Counted from the first letter of the stretch, positions 8,963 through 18,931 are shown. The stretch is 64,000 nucleotides of DNA from Bacteroidaceae bacterium (GCA_017461345.1 JAFTYP010000021.1:106155-170154), one strand, 5' to 3'. A program made the numbers and translations. Notes: generated by a model from the letters alone, not told the origin.

Positions 8963-9862
8963 TTGAAACAAACACTACTGGCAATTATAGCCACCATCAT
9001 GCTGGCCTCCTGCTCCGAGCGACAGGAGGCCATGCAATTTAAGGCTGACAGTTTAAGCATTGATACTACTGCATTGCGCATCGCTGTCATGCCCACCATG
9101 AGTTGCTTGCCTGTATATTATGCCGAACAAAGCGGGCTTGCAAACAAACTTGGCATGAAGATACAGTTGCTTCGCTATCAGGCCCAAATGGATATTGATA
9201 CAGCCATCCAACGCGGACACACAGACATTGCTTTCACCGACCTTATCCGCTGTACCAGATTAGCACAAGCAAAAACACCGATTAAACCGATCGTTTCTTG
9301 CGACGAACCTTTATCACTCATCTCACTCAAAACTAAACGCGTAAAGAAAATCAACCAGATGAAGCAACAAATGATTGCTTTAAGTCGCCTTTCAGCAACA
9401 GACTATTGGTGCGACCGCCTGCTTGATATTGCCAAAACGAACCATGATGACATCTATCGTCCACAAATCAACGATGTCCGTCTGCGTGCCGAGATGCTTA
9501 GACAGGGCCTTGTCGATGCAGCAATGATGAGTGAACCCTTTGCAACTTGGATGACGAAATTAGGACACAAACGCCTCTTTCTGTCGGATGGCAAACGGCC
9601 TTGGCTCTATGCATGGGCAAATGTCTCTGCCACACAGGCACAGCAAGAAGCCTTCCTCAATCTGCTGGATTCGGCTTTAATCTACATGGGGCAAGACGGA
9701 CAGGACGTTTTCGTACGCAACATTCTGAAGCAAGATTATCAACTTCCGCCTACATATGCCGATACTCTTGAACTCCTGCCCATCAAAATTCCTTCTTCCA
9801 TTCACCCTGACGACATAACGGAAGCCGAAAATTGGCTTAAGAAAAGGCAGACCAAGAAATAA
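8963..9862 (+). CDS. Orphan solute-binding-like lipoprotein (NMT1/SsuA-like fold)
   Basis: 299-residue predicted lipoprotein, start codon TTG, lipobox LASC with Cys17. After the signal the pattern LRIAVMPTMSCLPVYYAEQSGL followed by GHTDIAFTDL and GLVDAAMMSEPF resembles periplasmic substrate-binding proteins of the ThiY/SsuA/TauA class (type 2 two-lobe fold). No ABC permease or ATPase gene is adjacent: pgk lies 24 bp upstream and a TPR gene 65 bp downstream. It may serve a transporter encoded elsewhere or act as a ligand-binding lipoprotein. Ligand unknown; family assignment is by pattern only. Confidence 0.7.
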   Translation: MKQTLLAIIATIMLASCSERQEAMQFKADSLSIDTTALRIAVMPTMSCLPVYYAEQSGLANKLGMKIQLLRYQAQMDIDTAIQRGHTDIAFTDLIRCTRLAQAKTPIKPIVSCDEPLSLISLKTKRVKKINQMKQQMIALSRLSATDYWCDRLLDIAKTNHDDIYRPQINDVRLRAEMLRQGLVDAAMMSEPFATWMTKLGHKRLFLSDGKRPWLYAWANVSATQAQQEAFLNLLDSALIYMGQDGQDVFVRNILKQDYQLPPTYADTLELLPIKIPSSIHPDDITEAENWLKKRQTKK

Positions 9863-9927
9863 GTCATTTCGGCATAAGGGAATAGTTCCTTCATTCTCTT
9901 GATTCTTCATTCTACTGAAAACTGTAT

Positions 9928-12033
9928 ATGATTGACGCCAAAACTCTTCGTCTTATTATTCAAAACGGATTGCAAGCCTTTTCGCAAGGGCGTATTTTGG
10001 ACGGCATCGCCGCACTGAAATCGCTTCTGCCCTATTGTACTAACGAGACTGTGATCTGTGCTGACGCCGAGAGTTTGGAAAAGAATTATCACTATATGCT
10101 TTCTTTTCTGCGTGGCGGTGGGGATGATGGAAAGCGGAGTGAGGTACAGACAAAAATTCAGCGAAACGGCATTCATCTTATAGAACAAACAGGCAGAAAG
10201 ATTCGTCTGCACCTGAATGACGACCGATATTCCGAAGCCTTCCATCGGTTGCAGAGTGCATACGGCGAGCCTATGTCTGTTCTCTTTGAGAAATGGGACA
10301 GTCTGCTTACGCCAGAAGAGAGAAGCGATATTCAAGACGACCTCTTTGATTTGCTTTGGACATCGGGGTTTTGGACGCCACAGGATTTGGCTTCCTGGTA
10401 TGACTTCATAACGGAACAGCACGACATGGTGCAACAGCATTTGACCGGAGCGCTTTTTCTTTCCTTGTGGGAGCACTATGATGGGGAGAAGATGCAACTT
10501 CTTTACCTTTTGGCAGAAAGTGAATGCCGCCGAACTCACATTACGGCTGTTGCCTATCTGCTATTGCTCCGGTTAAGGCATAAAGAGGTAATATCGCAGA
10601 TGCCGCCACTCCCAGAATGTTGTCTGTCGAGGAAGAAACGGCTTGTTGCTGACACTTGTTACGAGATGCTGCTTATGCTTCTCTCCGAGAAGGACATGAA
10701 ACAGGAGTTGGAAGAAGCAGAGAGGCTCTCACAAGAAATCCTTTCTTCCAAAGACTCGCTCAATGCATCCAACATCAAGGCTATTGTGACGCTGAAGGCA
10801 CGCTACATGCGAAACCGGCTCCAACGAGGGCTCGATCCCAATTTGGCAAAAGCACCTTTGCTACATAGTTGCGAGTATCTGCGCCGTATAGCCCACTGGT
10901 TCTTGCCTTTCGACAAGAATCATCCGCTCTTCCAGTCGGTCATGATTGACGAGAAGGGCAACGAAAAGCAGAAACTTTCCACTCTTGTTGACTTTATTTT
11001 AGATTGCGATGTCGACAAGTTGGCCATGCTCTACCTCGTTTCAAACGACAAAGATTTCTCGAAAGCGGCTTTGCAATTAGACAACCAGGAGTTTCCCGAT
11101 TTGGAGAATGCCACTATTCCGGAGTATTCTCTGCGTTTTGTCATGCAAGACCTCTTCCGCTTTTTTGTACACTCGCCCTTGAGTTCACAACTCATCAATC
11201 CTTTCCGAGAGAAACTGACGCTGTTCGATTTCCCCGACCTTGCCAATCTTATTTCTGCCAACGAAAGCGTTGCATGCTGCGAACTGCTGATAGAATTAGG
11301 GCATCCCAGACAAGCCATTGCAGCACTAAACGGTGTCATCGAACGCGAAGGAGCCTCTGCTTCCATTCTACTCATGAAGGGCCAGGCGTTGAGTAATACA
11401 AAGCAATTAGCAGATGCCATCAGTTGTGCACGCAGTGCCGAACTTCTTGAGCCGGAAAACACCGACATTCTTGGGTTCCTCGCCCAATGCTACGGATTGC
11501 AGGGCCGCCACGAAGAAGTGCTCGAATACCTGCAGAAACTTGCCGAACTCATGCCCGAAGACAAGAGAGTACGTAAACTCATCCCGCTGACGATGAACAA
11601 GGTGGGCAGGAAAGAAGAAGCCCTGAAACTCCTCTTCAAACTGGACTACGAATCCACGGAAAACGACGAGGACTACGACGAGATACTTTCTCACATAGCA
11701 GACATTGCACTTTCTCTCGGCAAACTGGACATCGCAGAGCGATATACAGAGAAGGTATTGGAAAGGCTCGACGGCAAAGATGCCGATGCACTGCTCCGCA
11801 CTGGGCACATCAAACTCCTACAAGGAGACTGGAAAGGCTGTCTGGACAACTACGAACAGTTTGTGAACCTCTATTGCAAGCAGCACAACGGAGACATCAG
11901 TTCCGCTCTTTCACAGTGGAACAAAGACCGCGACATGCTCATAGGGAAAGGCATAAAAGAGTCGGACCTCCTGCTCATTCGCGACATCATAATAGCCGAT
12001 TCCGACAACTCAACACAGCAAGCACAATCATAG
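9928..12033 (+). CDS. Tetratricopeptide-repeat protein
   Basis: 701-residue cytoplasmic-looking protein without a signal peptide. The N-terminal 430 residues are helical with no family I recognise. The C-terminal part (about 440-670) has repeated helix pairs with TPR-like spacing, for example RQAIAALNGVIEREGASASI, ADAISCARSAELLEPENTDI and LGKLDIAERYTEKVLE. Such proteins are protein-protein scaffolds. It follows the solute-binding lipoprotein by 65 bp and is followed by repeat array B. No catalytic motif seen. Confidence 0.75.
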   Translation: MIDAKTLRLIIQNGLQAFSQGRILDGIAALKSLLPYCTNETVICADAESLEKNYHYMLSFLRGGGDDGKRSEVQTKIQRNGIHLIEQTGRKIRLHLNDDRYSEAFHRLQSAYGEPMSVLFEKWDSLLTPEERSDIQDDLFDLLWTSGFWTPQDLASWYDFITEQHDMVQQHLTGALFLSLWEHYDGEKMQLLYLLAESECRRTHITAVAYLLLLRLRHKEVISQMPPLPECCLSRKKRLVADTCYEMLLMLLSEKDMKQELEEAERLSQEILSSKDSLNASNIKAIVTLKARYMRNRLQRGLDPNLAKAPLLHSCEYLRRIAHWFLPFDKNHPLFQSVMIDEKGNEKQKLSTLVDFILDCDVDKLAMLYLVSNDKDFSKAALQLDNQEFPDLENATIPEYSLRFVMQDLFRFFVHSPLSSQLINPFREKLTLFDFPDLANLISANESVACCELLIELGHPRQAIAALNGVIEREGASASILLMKGQALSNTKQLADAISCARSAELLEPENTDILGFLAQCYGLQGRHEEVLEYLQKLAELMPEDKRVRKLIPLTMNKVGRKEEALKLLFKLDYESTENDEDYDEILSHIADIALSLGKLDIAERYTEKVLERLDGKDADALLRTGHIKLLQGDWKGCLDNYEQFVNLYCKQHNGDISSALSQWNKDRDMLIGKGIKESDLLLIRDIIIADSDNSTQQAQS

Positions 12034-12055
12034 CCAATAGACAGTCCGAAAAATA

Positions 12056-12129
12056 GGTTAACCATTTCAGTAATAATGGTTAACCTTTCCAATCATAATG
12101 CTTAACCATTCCGGCAATAAAGGTTAACC
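12056..12129. repeat. 22-bp periodic array B (four GGTTAACC-type units)
   Basis: Units at 12056, 12078, 12100 and 12122, exactly 22 bp apart. Three are GGTTAACC; the third is GCTTAACC. The linkers are more alike here (attTC..taataat, tttCCaatcataat, attCCggcaataaa), so the fuller unit is GGTTAACC + attycnnnaataat. Lies directly after the TPR gene stop. Confidence 0.9.
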
Positions 12130-12296
12130 ATTTTCCACGACCTCACCACAAGAATTGCCCGACAGCCTCTGCATACGAAACACATTTGCACAATCGCGCA
12201 CTTAAAAATTCTTAAAAACGGAACCCAAAAGGAAAAATGAACAAATCAAAATGCCTTTTTGACTATGGGGGCTCTCGTCGTTTCGATATTTTTTCG

Positions 12297-12304
12297 TACC
12301 TTTG
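12297..12304 (+). promoter_or_regulatory. -7 box of the RND efflux operon
   Basis: TACCTTTG, the most frequent -7 form in this window, about 104 bp before the adaptor ATG. No good -33 TTG is seen at the usual distance, so the promoter may need an activator or use a weak -33. Confidence 0.5.
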
Positions 12305-12407
12305 CAGCCGATTTTCAAGCAAAAAGGAAAACAATATCCCCACCCGACAGTTTCCCAAATTTCTGACAACAACAAAAAGCAAATAACCAAACAATTTATA
12401 TAACTGT

Positions 12408-13535
12408 ATGAAAACTCTATCAACTCTCTTAACGATTATGTCATTGACAGCAATGGCATTACTGAGTTCCTGCAGCGGTAAGAAGCAGCAAGGCGCCATG
12501 CCCACACCCACCTTCAAAACCGGCAAGGTAGAAAGACAAAACATCACACTCACACAAAAGTATTCAGCGACAATCCGCGGACGCCAGGACATCGACGTCT
12601 ACCCACAAGTAGCAGGCACCCTGCAAAAACTCTGCGTTACAGAAGGACAGAAGGTAACAAAAGGTCAAACCCTCTTCATCATCGACCAAGTTCCCTATCA
12701 AGCAGCACTGAACACCGCAGAGGCAGCACAAAAAGCCGCCAATGCCGCCCTCGCTACTGCACAACTGACCTACGACAGCAAGAAGAGACTCTTCGACCAA
12801 CAAATCATCAGCGACGTCGAACTGCAAACAGCAAACAACAACCTGCTCACCGCCAAAGCACAAGTGGCACAAGCCGAAGCACAAGTTGTCAACGCACGCA
12901 ACAGCCTCAGTTACACCGTAGTGAAGAGCCCCGCCAATGGCGTCGTAGGCACCCTCCCCTATCGCCAAGGAGCACTCGTAAGCAGTGCAATGCCACAACC
13001 CCTCACCACCGTCTCCGACAACAACGAGATGTACGTATACTTCTCAGTTTCCGAAGCACAGTTCCTGCAAATGGTTCGTAGCAACAACAATATAGAAGAA
13101 ACCATCGCATCCATACCCGAACTGACACTGCAACTCGTGGACGGCAGCGAATACGAACACAAAGGCAAAGTAGAATCAGCCAGTGGCGTAGTGGACCGCA
13201 ACACCGGTTCAGTACAACTGCGTGCCGCATTCACCAACCCCAACCACATCCTTCATTCCGGTTCTACCGGCAATGTAATCCTTCCCGCCGAATACAAAAA
13301 CGTAATCGTCGTTCCCACCACTGCCACCGTACAGTTGCAAGACAAGTACAAAGTGTTCGTCGTAGACAAAGACGGCATTGCACATAGCCAAATCATAAGC
13401 ATCATGCCCCAGACAAACGGCAAGCAATACATTGTAACAAGCGGCCTCAACGGCGGCGAAGAAATCGTCAGCGAAGGCGCCGGCATGGTCAAAGAAGGCC
13501 AGAAAGTAAAAAATATAGAATATTATATAAATTAA
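12408..13535 (+). CDS. RND efflux periplasmic adaptor lipoprotein (AcrA/MexA type)
   Basis: Membrane-fusion subunit of a tripartite RND drug pump, 375 residues. Lipobox LSSC gives Cys22. It has the AcrA order: lipoyl half (DVYPQVAGTLQKLCVTEGQ), alpha-hairpin about 90-150 with many AQAEAQVVNA repeats, second lipoyl half (YTVVKSPANGVVGTLPYRQG), beta barrel, and membrane-proximal domain ending near KEGQKVKN. First gene of an adaptor-pump-outer-membrane operon; the pump starts 55 bp downstream. Confidence 0.94.
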   Translation: MKTLSTLLTIMSLTAMALLSSCSGKKQQGAMPTPTFKTGKVERQNITLTQKYSATIRGRQDIDVYPQVAGTLQKLCVTEGQKVTKGQTLFIIDQVPYQAALNTAEAAQKAANAALATAQLTYDSKKRLFDQQIISDVELQTANNNLLTAKAQVAQAEAQVVNARNSLSYTVVKSPANGVVGTLPYRQGALVSSAMPQPLTTVSDNNEMYVYFSVSEAQFLQMVRSNNNIEETIASIPELTLQLVDGSEYEHKGKVESASGVVDRNTGSVQLRAAFTNPNHILHSGSTGNVILPAEYKNVIVVPTTATVQLQDKYKVFVVDKDGIAHSQIISIMPQTNGKQYIVTSGLNGGEEIVSEGAGMVKEGQKVKNIEYYIN

Positions 13536-13554
13536 AAACACAAGAAGCGAAAGA

Positions 13555-13588
13555 AATTTTGAATTTTGAATTTCTAAATTTTGAATTC
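13555..13588 (+). repeat. AT-rich heptamer repeat before the RND pump gene
   Basis: Four imperfect copies of an aattttg / aatttct heptamer end 2 bp before the pump ATG. It resembles the runs before the GH43 and lptD genes. It may keep the start codon accessible; no protein site is recognised. Confidence 0.4.
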
Positions 13589-13590
13589 TA

Positions 13591-16500
13591 ATGAAAGGTA
13601 ATATCTTCATAAAGCGCCCCGTGATGGCCATATCCATAGCCATCATGATAGTCTTTGTCGGAGCCATCAGTTACTTCTCACTGCCGATGGAATCGTACCC
13701 CGACATCGCACCTCCAACGGTCAGCGTCTACACCACCTACGTCGGAGCAAGTGCCGACGCCGTAATGAATGCCGTTATTCAACCACTCGAAGAAAGCATC
13801 AATGGCGTAGAAAACATGCTCTACATGACTTCTACTGCAACCAATGCCGGCTCTGCCACCATCAATATCTTCTTCAAGCAAGGCACAGATCCCGACATGG
13901 CAGCCGTCAACGTACAGAACCGCGTATCAAAAGCACAAGGCCTGCTGCCCTCCGAAGTAACACGAATCGGTGTGCAAACGCAGAAACGTCAAACATCCTT
14001 CCTGCAAATTGACGCCCTCACTTGTACAAACGGACAGTACGACGAAACATTTCTCGCCAATTACCTTGACATCAACGTCATTCCACGAATCAAACGACTC
14101 GAAGGCGTAGGCGATGTCACGCTGTTGGGCGGAACATATTCGTTGCGCATCTGGATGAAGCCGGACGTAATGGCACAATACAAAGTAATGCCCGACGACA
14201 TTACAGCCGCATTGGCAGAACAGAACCTGGAAGCCCCTGCCGGACAATTAGGCGAAAAGCCCATTAACGGCAACCACGGATTAGCCGTACAAAACGTCTT
14301 CCAATACACACTGAAATATAAAGGACGTCTGAAAGAAGTTACAGAATTTGAAGACATCGTCATTCGTGCTAACGAAGATGGCAGCGTTCTCCGCTTGAAA
14401 GATATTGCGTCCGTTGAACTTGGCGCTGCCAGTTATGCCTTCCATGGTGAAACTAATGGCCGAGAAGGTGTGCAATTCCTTTGCTTCCAACTTGCCGGTG
14501 CTAATGCAAAAGAAACCAACGACCGCATAACGGCTCTGCTTGATGAAATTTCCGAAGAACTTCCTGAAGGACTCGAATTCGTCAGCATGATGTCGAGCAA
14601 CGACTTCCTGCTTGCTTCTATAGCAAACGTAGAAGAAACACTCATCGTGGCAATCTTCCTGGTTGTTCTCGTTGTATATTTCTTCCTCCAAGACTTCCGA
14701 GCAACCATCATTCCCTCTATTGCTATTATTGTTTCGCTCGTCGGCACCTTTGCATGCATGGCACTCGCCGGTTTTACACTCAACCTGCTTACGCTCTTTG
14801 CCCTGGTACTTGCCATCGGTACGGTTGTGGATGATGCTATCGTTGTAGTAGAAGCCGTACAAGCCAAGTTCGATGCAGGATACACAAGCCCCTACGAAGC
14901 CACAAAAGATGCAATGAATGATGTAACAATGGCCGTTATTTCTTGTACACTTGTCTTCATGGCCGTGTTCATCCCTGTAAGTTTCATGCCTGGAACCAGT
15001 GGTATCTTCTATACGCAATTTGGTGTCACCTTGGCAACATCCGTCGGCATATCTTGCATTTGTGCCCTCGTGCTTTGCCCTGCCCTTTGTGCAATGATGA
15101 TGAAACCCGCCAACGAAGAACGTCGTAAAGGTTTCTTTGGCACAATCAACTATCGCACACGCTTGGCATACGAGGCTACATACAACGCTCTGCTCAACAA
15201 GTATTGCCATCTGTTGCGCCGTCTCGTAGGCCGTCGTGCCCGCTACGTGGTTAGTTTCGGCGCGCTTGCCATTGCCATCATTGCTGTACTCTTCTTCACC
15301 AAAAACCTCCCACAAGGTCTTGTTCCACAAGAAGACCAAGGTGTTTGCATGATGAACGTAAGTGGTGTACCCGGTAATAATGTTGCTTCTACATACGACA
15401 TCTTAAATCGTGCAGAAGAAATCGTTAAGGAAATACCTGAAGTTGCACAGCGGAGTAAAGTGGCTGGCTATGGATTTATGTCCGGACAAGGTTCAAGTTA
15501 TGGCATGATGATTCTAAAACTCAAGCCATGGAACGAACGTCGTTATGGATTCTGGCATCCCATTGACAATTTCATGTCAACTTCATCAATGGTTGCCAAT
15601 GCGAAACTCAACGCACGTCTTTTGTCTGAAATTCCCGATGCGCAATGCTTCGTCTTTGAACCAGGCATGATTCCCGGATACGGAATGGGCGGCATCGAAC
15701 TCCAGTTGCAAGATAAGACGGTTGCAGCAGATAAGGAAATCTTCTACAACTACACTCAGGAATTCCTGGCAAAACTCGGCCAACGTCCTGAAGTAGGTCG
15801 TGCTGTGAGCACCTATGCCCGTAATTTCCCACAGTATCGTGTTACGGTCGATGCAGCACAATGTAAACGTGCAGGCCTCAGCCCTGCTGCTGTACTCAGC
15901 GCATTGGGAAGTTATTGTGGTGGTGCATATGTCAGCAACATGAACCAATTCTCAAAGGTTTACCGCGTCATGTTGCAATCTGCTCCAGAATATCGTATGA
16001 CAGAAGCAGACCTTGCTAACATGTTTGTACGTAATGGTTCCGAAATGGCTCCCCTCAGTCAGTTCATTAAGTTGGAACAGGTTGTAGGTCCTGAAATCGA
16101 CACTCGCTTTAATCTCTTCAGTTCTATCTCTGTGAATGTTTCTGCAGCAACAGGCTATAGTAATACGCAAGTCATGGAGGCGATTCGTGAAGTTAAAGAG
16201 GAAGTGTTCCCCATTGGCTACGACTATGAATTTGGTGGCATGTCACGAGAAGAAGCACAAACCATCGGCAGCATTGATACATATCTTATATATGCTGTCT
16301 GCGTATTGCTTATCTTCCTCATTCTTGCATGTCTTTATGAGAGTTTCCTCATTCCGTTCTCTGTTATCTTCAGTGTTCCTGCAGGCCTTATGGGTAGTTT
16401 TGGCTTCGCATGGCTATGGAACCAAGGTTATGCCGCATTACCAATCATATTCCTTGGTCAGATAGAAAACAACATCTATCTGCAGACAGGTGTTATCATG

Positions 16501-16896
16501 TTGATTGGTCTGCTTGCAAAAACAGCAATTCTTATTACGGAGTTTGCTCTGGAGCGCCGCAGAAAAGGTATGGGCATTGTAGAAGCGGCCTTTGCTGCTG
16601 CCGAAGCACGTTTGCGTCCAATCCTGATGACGGTATTAACCATGATCTTCGGTATGATTCCTCTTGTACTTGCAACGGGTGCAGGTGCCAATGGTAACCG
16701 CACCATTGGTTTAGGTGTCATCGGTGGCATGACAGTTGGCACAATTGCCATCCTCATCACAGTGCCTCTCTTCTTCATCATCTTCGAGTGGCTACAGGAA
16801 CGTATCCGTCCTGTAATGCACGAGGAGGTTGACCAACAATTCCTCAAGGAACTTGAACGTTCGAAGAAAGAAAAGCAGGAGGCGCAAGAAGCATAA
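13591..16896 (+). CDS. RND multidrug efflux pump, HAE1 family (AcrB type)
   Basis: Inner-membrane proton-driven pump, 1101 residues, with twelve expected membrane segments and two large periplasmic loops. Typical motifs are PVMAISIAIMIVFVG at the start, YPDIAPPTVSVYTTYVGASA, the proton-relay acid pair in GTVVDDAIVVVEAVQAK, the lysine in GLLAKTAILITEFALERR and the C-terminal RPILMTVLTMIFGMIPLV. Length is slightly above the usual 1030-1050 owing to loops and a charged tail. Second gene of the efflux operon; the outer-membrane gene begins 19 bp after its stop. Likely exports hydrophobic drugs, detergents or bile salts (family inference). Confidence 0.96.
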   Translation: MKGNIFIKRPVMAISIAIMIVFVGAISYFSLPMESYPDIAPPTVSVYTTYVGASADAVMNAVIQPLEESINGVENMLYMTSTATNAGSATINIFFKQGTDPDMAAVNVQNRVSKAQGLLPSEVTRIGVQTQKRQTSFLQIDALTCTNGQYDETFLANYLDINVIPRIKRLEGVGDVTLLGGTYSLRIWMKPDVMAQYKVMPDDITAALAEQNLEAPAGQLGEKPINGNHGLAVQNVFQYTLKYKGRLKEVTEFEDIVIRANEDGSVLRLKDIASVELGAASYAFHGETNGREGVQFLCFQLAGANAKETNDRITALLDEISEELPEGLEFVSMMSSNDFLLASIANVEETLIVAIFLVVLVVYFFLQDFRATIIPSIAIIVSLVGTFACMALAGFTLNLLTLFALVLAIGTVVDDAIVVVEAVQAKFDAGYTSPYEATKDAMNDVTMAVISCTLVFMAVFIPVSFMPGTSGIFYTQFGVTLATSVGISCICALVLCPALCAMMMKPANEERRKGFFGTINYRTRLAYEATYNALLNKYCHLLRRLVGRRARYVVSFGALAIAIIAVLFFTKNLPQGLVPQEDQGVCMMNVSGVPGNNVASTYDILNRAEEIVKEIPEVAQRSKVAGYGFMSGQGSSYGMMILKLKPWNERRYGFWHPIDNFMSTSSMVANAKLNARLLSEIPDAQCFVFEPGMIPGYGMGGIELQLQDKTVAADKEIFYNYTQEFLAKLGQRPEVGRAVSTYARNFPQYRVTVDAAQCKRAGLSPAAVLSALGSYCGGAYVSNMNQFSKVYRVMLQSAPEYRMTEADLANMFVRNGSEMAPLSQFIKLEQVVGPEIDTRFNLFSSISVNVSAATGYSNTQVMEAIREVKEEVFPIGYDYEFGGMSREEAQTIGSIDTYLIYAVCVLLIFLILACLYESFLIPFSVIFSVPAGLMGSFGFAWLWNQGYAALPIIFLGQIENNIYLQTGVIMLIGLLAKTAILITEFALERRRKGMGIVEAAFAAAEARLRPILMTVLTMIFGMIPLVLATGAGANGNRTIGLGVIGGMTVGTIAILITVPLFFIIFEWLQERIRPVMHEEVDQQFLKELERSKKEKQEAQEA

Positions 16897-16915
16897 TAAC
16901 AATAAGTATTATATT

Positions 16916-18292
16916 ATGAAAAAGATATTTTCCATCGTCATTGCAGGTATGCTTCTTGGCTCCTGTGGACTATACAAAAACTATGAGCGTCCGTCCGACA
17001 TCATTACAGATGGCATATACGGCGAAATGCAGACCGCCGGCGACAACAGTCTTGGCGACCTTGGATGGCGCGACATCTTCACAGATGCCAATCTGCAGGC
17101 ACTTATTGAACGAGGTTTGAAGCAAAACTCCGACATGAAGAATGCCGAACTTCGCATCAAGGAGGCTGACTATGCACTGCAATGTGCCAAGCTTGCCTAC
17201 ATTCCCAGCTTCTACTTCAATCCCAGCGGTTCTATTAGCCGTCCTTGGGATCCATACGACAGATCCAGTTTCACGGCAAGCAAGTCCTACGCTTTGCCTG
17301 TTACCATGAGTTGGCAGATAGGCAGCATCGGCTCGTTGCGCAACACGAAGAAGAAGGCCGAAGTGTCTCGCGAACAACTTCGTAATGCAAAGCAGGCCAT
17401 CCAGGCACAACTCGTTGCCAACATTGCTGCCATATATTACAACCTCTGCATGTTCGACGAACAACTGGCTCTGACTCGCCAGACAGAACAGAACTGGGGC
17501 AAATACTTGCAGATGCAAAAGCAACTCATGGATGCCGGTCAGTCCAACACCGCTGCCGTTGCAAGCATTGAGGCAACATATTACAGCATCTCAACCTCTA
17601 TCGTATCACTTGAAGACAACATCCACAGTCTTGAAATTGCGCTTAGCACACTCATCGGCGAGACATTCAGTCACGTACAACGCAGTTCGCTGGCATCGTT
17701 CAAGACACCGGGTGTTATCGGAACAGGCTTGCCCATCAGCATTCTGGACAGACGCCCCGACGTGCGCAATGCCGAACTCATACTGGCTTCTGCATTCTAC
17801 GACAAGAACATCGCCCGCAGCAATTTCTTTCCACAGATTAGCATTTCTGCTACCGGACAGTACACAAATTCTGCAGGTTCGGTCATCAACCCCGGTGTTA
17901 TGATAGGGAATGCCCTTGCCAACCTGGCACAGCCTCTTTTCCAGAATGGCCAAATCCGTGCGCAGTACAAGATTTCGAAAGCCGAATTGGAGATTGCCAC
18001 CAACGACTTCAAGCAAGCAATTCTTGCTGCAGGCAACGAAGTACAGAAAGCCATGGACGACATCCACGTGGCAAACGACATGCAGGTTTTGATTGACAAA
18101 CAGGTAGAAGCACTGAATCGTGCACTCGATGCCACACAACAACTCTACCAGAACACCGGTACAAACTACCTGAATGTCATCACTGCCCAGAACTCGTTGC
18201 TCAGTGCCCAGATGAGCCAGATCGGCAATCGCATGGACGCTATCAATGCAACAATCAACCTCTATCAGGCTCTTGGCGGCGGTGCAGAATAA
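16916..18292 (+). CDS. RND efflux outer-membrane lipoprotein (OprM/NodT family)
   Basis: Outer-membrane factor of the RND pump, 458 residues from ATG 16916. An in-frame extension back to 16829 would overlap the pump gene and lacks a signal peptide, so I reject it. The lipobox LGSC gives Cys17. NodT-type features are the tandem TolC repeats: FTDANLQALIERGLKQNSD, then YIPSFYFNPSG, and in the second half LPISILDRRPDVRNAELILA and YLNVITAQNSLLSAQ. Together with the two genes upstream it forms a full tripartite pump. A strong terminator follows. Confidence 0.95.
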   Translation: MKKIFSIVIAGMLLGSCGLYKNYERPSDIITDGIYGEMQTAGDNSLGDLGWRDIFTDANLQALIERGLKQNSDMKNAELRIKEADYALQCAKLAYIPSFYFNPSGSISRPWDPYDRSSFTASKSYALPVTMSWQIGSIGSLRNTKKKAEVSREQLRNAKQAIQAQLVANIAAIYYNLCMFDEQLALTRQTEQNWGKYLQMQKQLMDAGQSNTAAVASIEATYYSISTSIVSLEDNIHSLEIALSTLIGETFSHVQRSSLASFKTPGVIGTGLPISILDRRPDVRNAELILASAFYDKNIARSNFFPQISISATGQYTNSAGSVINPGVMIGNALANLAQPLFQNGQIRAQYKISKAELEIATNDFKQAILAAGNEVQKAMDDIHVANDMQVLIDKQVEALNRALDATQQLYQNTGTNYLNVITAQNSLLSAQMSQIGNRMDAINATINLYQALGGGAE

Positions 18293-18340
18293 TAGCATGC
18301 AACACACCAACTACTGAAAAGCAAACACACACCCAATAGA

Positions 18341-18390
18341 AAGAAACCCTTCCCCGTATGCTCCGGCATTGGGAAGGGTTTCTTGTTTTT
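18341..18390 (+). terminator. Intrinsic terminator of the RND operon
   Basis: Perfect 14-bp stem (18341-18354 with 18371-18384, aagaaacccttccc), 16-base loop, then gttttt. It follows the operon stop by 48 bp. Confidence 0.92.
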
Positions 18391-18501
18391 GTACGTCAAC
18401 AATCTGCGCCAGTACCTTAAAATCTCACAAGGGCCATCCATCTGCCCGAAACGAATCGGAAAAAACCTTACAACTTGCCGACGGTAAAAGTTTTCTCTCA
18501 A

Positions 18502-18602
18502 AACTATACACGTTAAATCGCCAAACCATACACGTTAAGTCAGCCAACTTAACACGTTAAAACGACCAACTAAACACGTTTACTTTGCCGACTTCACGTG
18601 AG
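18502..18602. repeat. 22-bp periodic array D (CACGTTAA units)
   Basis: ACGT centres at 18510, 18532, 18554 and 18576 are exactly 22 bp apart; a fifth, in CACGTG, follows after 20 bp at 18596. The core is CACGTTAA in the first three units, CACGTTTA in the fourth and CACGTGAG in the last. Linkers carry the shared phrase gCCAAaC/gCCAAcT. On the opposite strand the unit reads AACGTGTATAGTT, the same as units in arrays E and H. Confidence 0.88.
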
Positions 18603-18850
18603 TATTTTGAACGCAAATCAGGCACAAAACACAAACCACTGATTACCATTGCGTTGCTCCCTCCTTTCAAGATTACTCAATCCTCGCAGATGAAGGCCTG
18701 CCGTAAAACATTCATTGTCTGGAAATAGAGAAGGACATCCCCGAGGTACTCGGAAAGATGTTGACAAATACACACCATCCAACAACGCGGACATCTCTGA
18801 AAAGGAACTATTGTCGGCAGAAACGAGCATCTCCAAAATGCGGTTGAAAC

Positions 18851-18893
18851 AAAAAAGCGAGGCTGCTTGTATCGTTCAACTACAGGCAGCCTC
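18851..18893 (-). terminator. Intrinsic terminator of the GH92 gene
   Basis: On the minus strand an 8-bp GC-rich stem (gaggctgc/gcagcctc, 18886-18893 with 18859-18866), extended inside by tacag/ttgta, is followed by gcTTTTTT (18851-18856). It is 39 bp past the GH92 stop. Confidence 0.85.
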
Positions 18894-18931
18894 TACTATA
18901 TGGACTATTTTTGTTCTGTCCGACGAAACGG

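Larger units (their letters stand above)
12034..12407. other. 374-bp intergenic region before the RND operon
   Basis: Contains repeat array B in its first third and the RND operon promoter near 12297. The stretch between (12130-12290) shows no gene, no clear hairpin and no homopolymer of note. Confidence 0.7.
18293..18931. other. 639-bp convergent intergenic region
   Basis: Lies between the RND operon and the converging GH92 gene. It holds the operon terminator (18341-18390), repeat array D (18502-18602), about 245 bp (18603-18847) in which I see no supported gene, and the minus-strand terminator of GH92 (18851-18893). Confidence 0.7.

Noticed and set aside
14281-15339. 352-residue minus-strand frame opposite the RND pump
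   Set aside because: Antisense of a highly conserved pump gene; the product is rich in C, H and E and lacks any family pattern.
16829-16915. Upstream extension of the OprM-type gene
   Set aside because: It overlaps the pump gene and would hide the lipoprotein signal; ATG 16916 is better.
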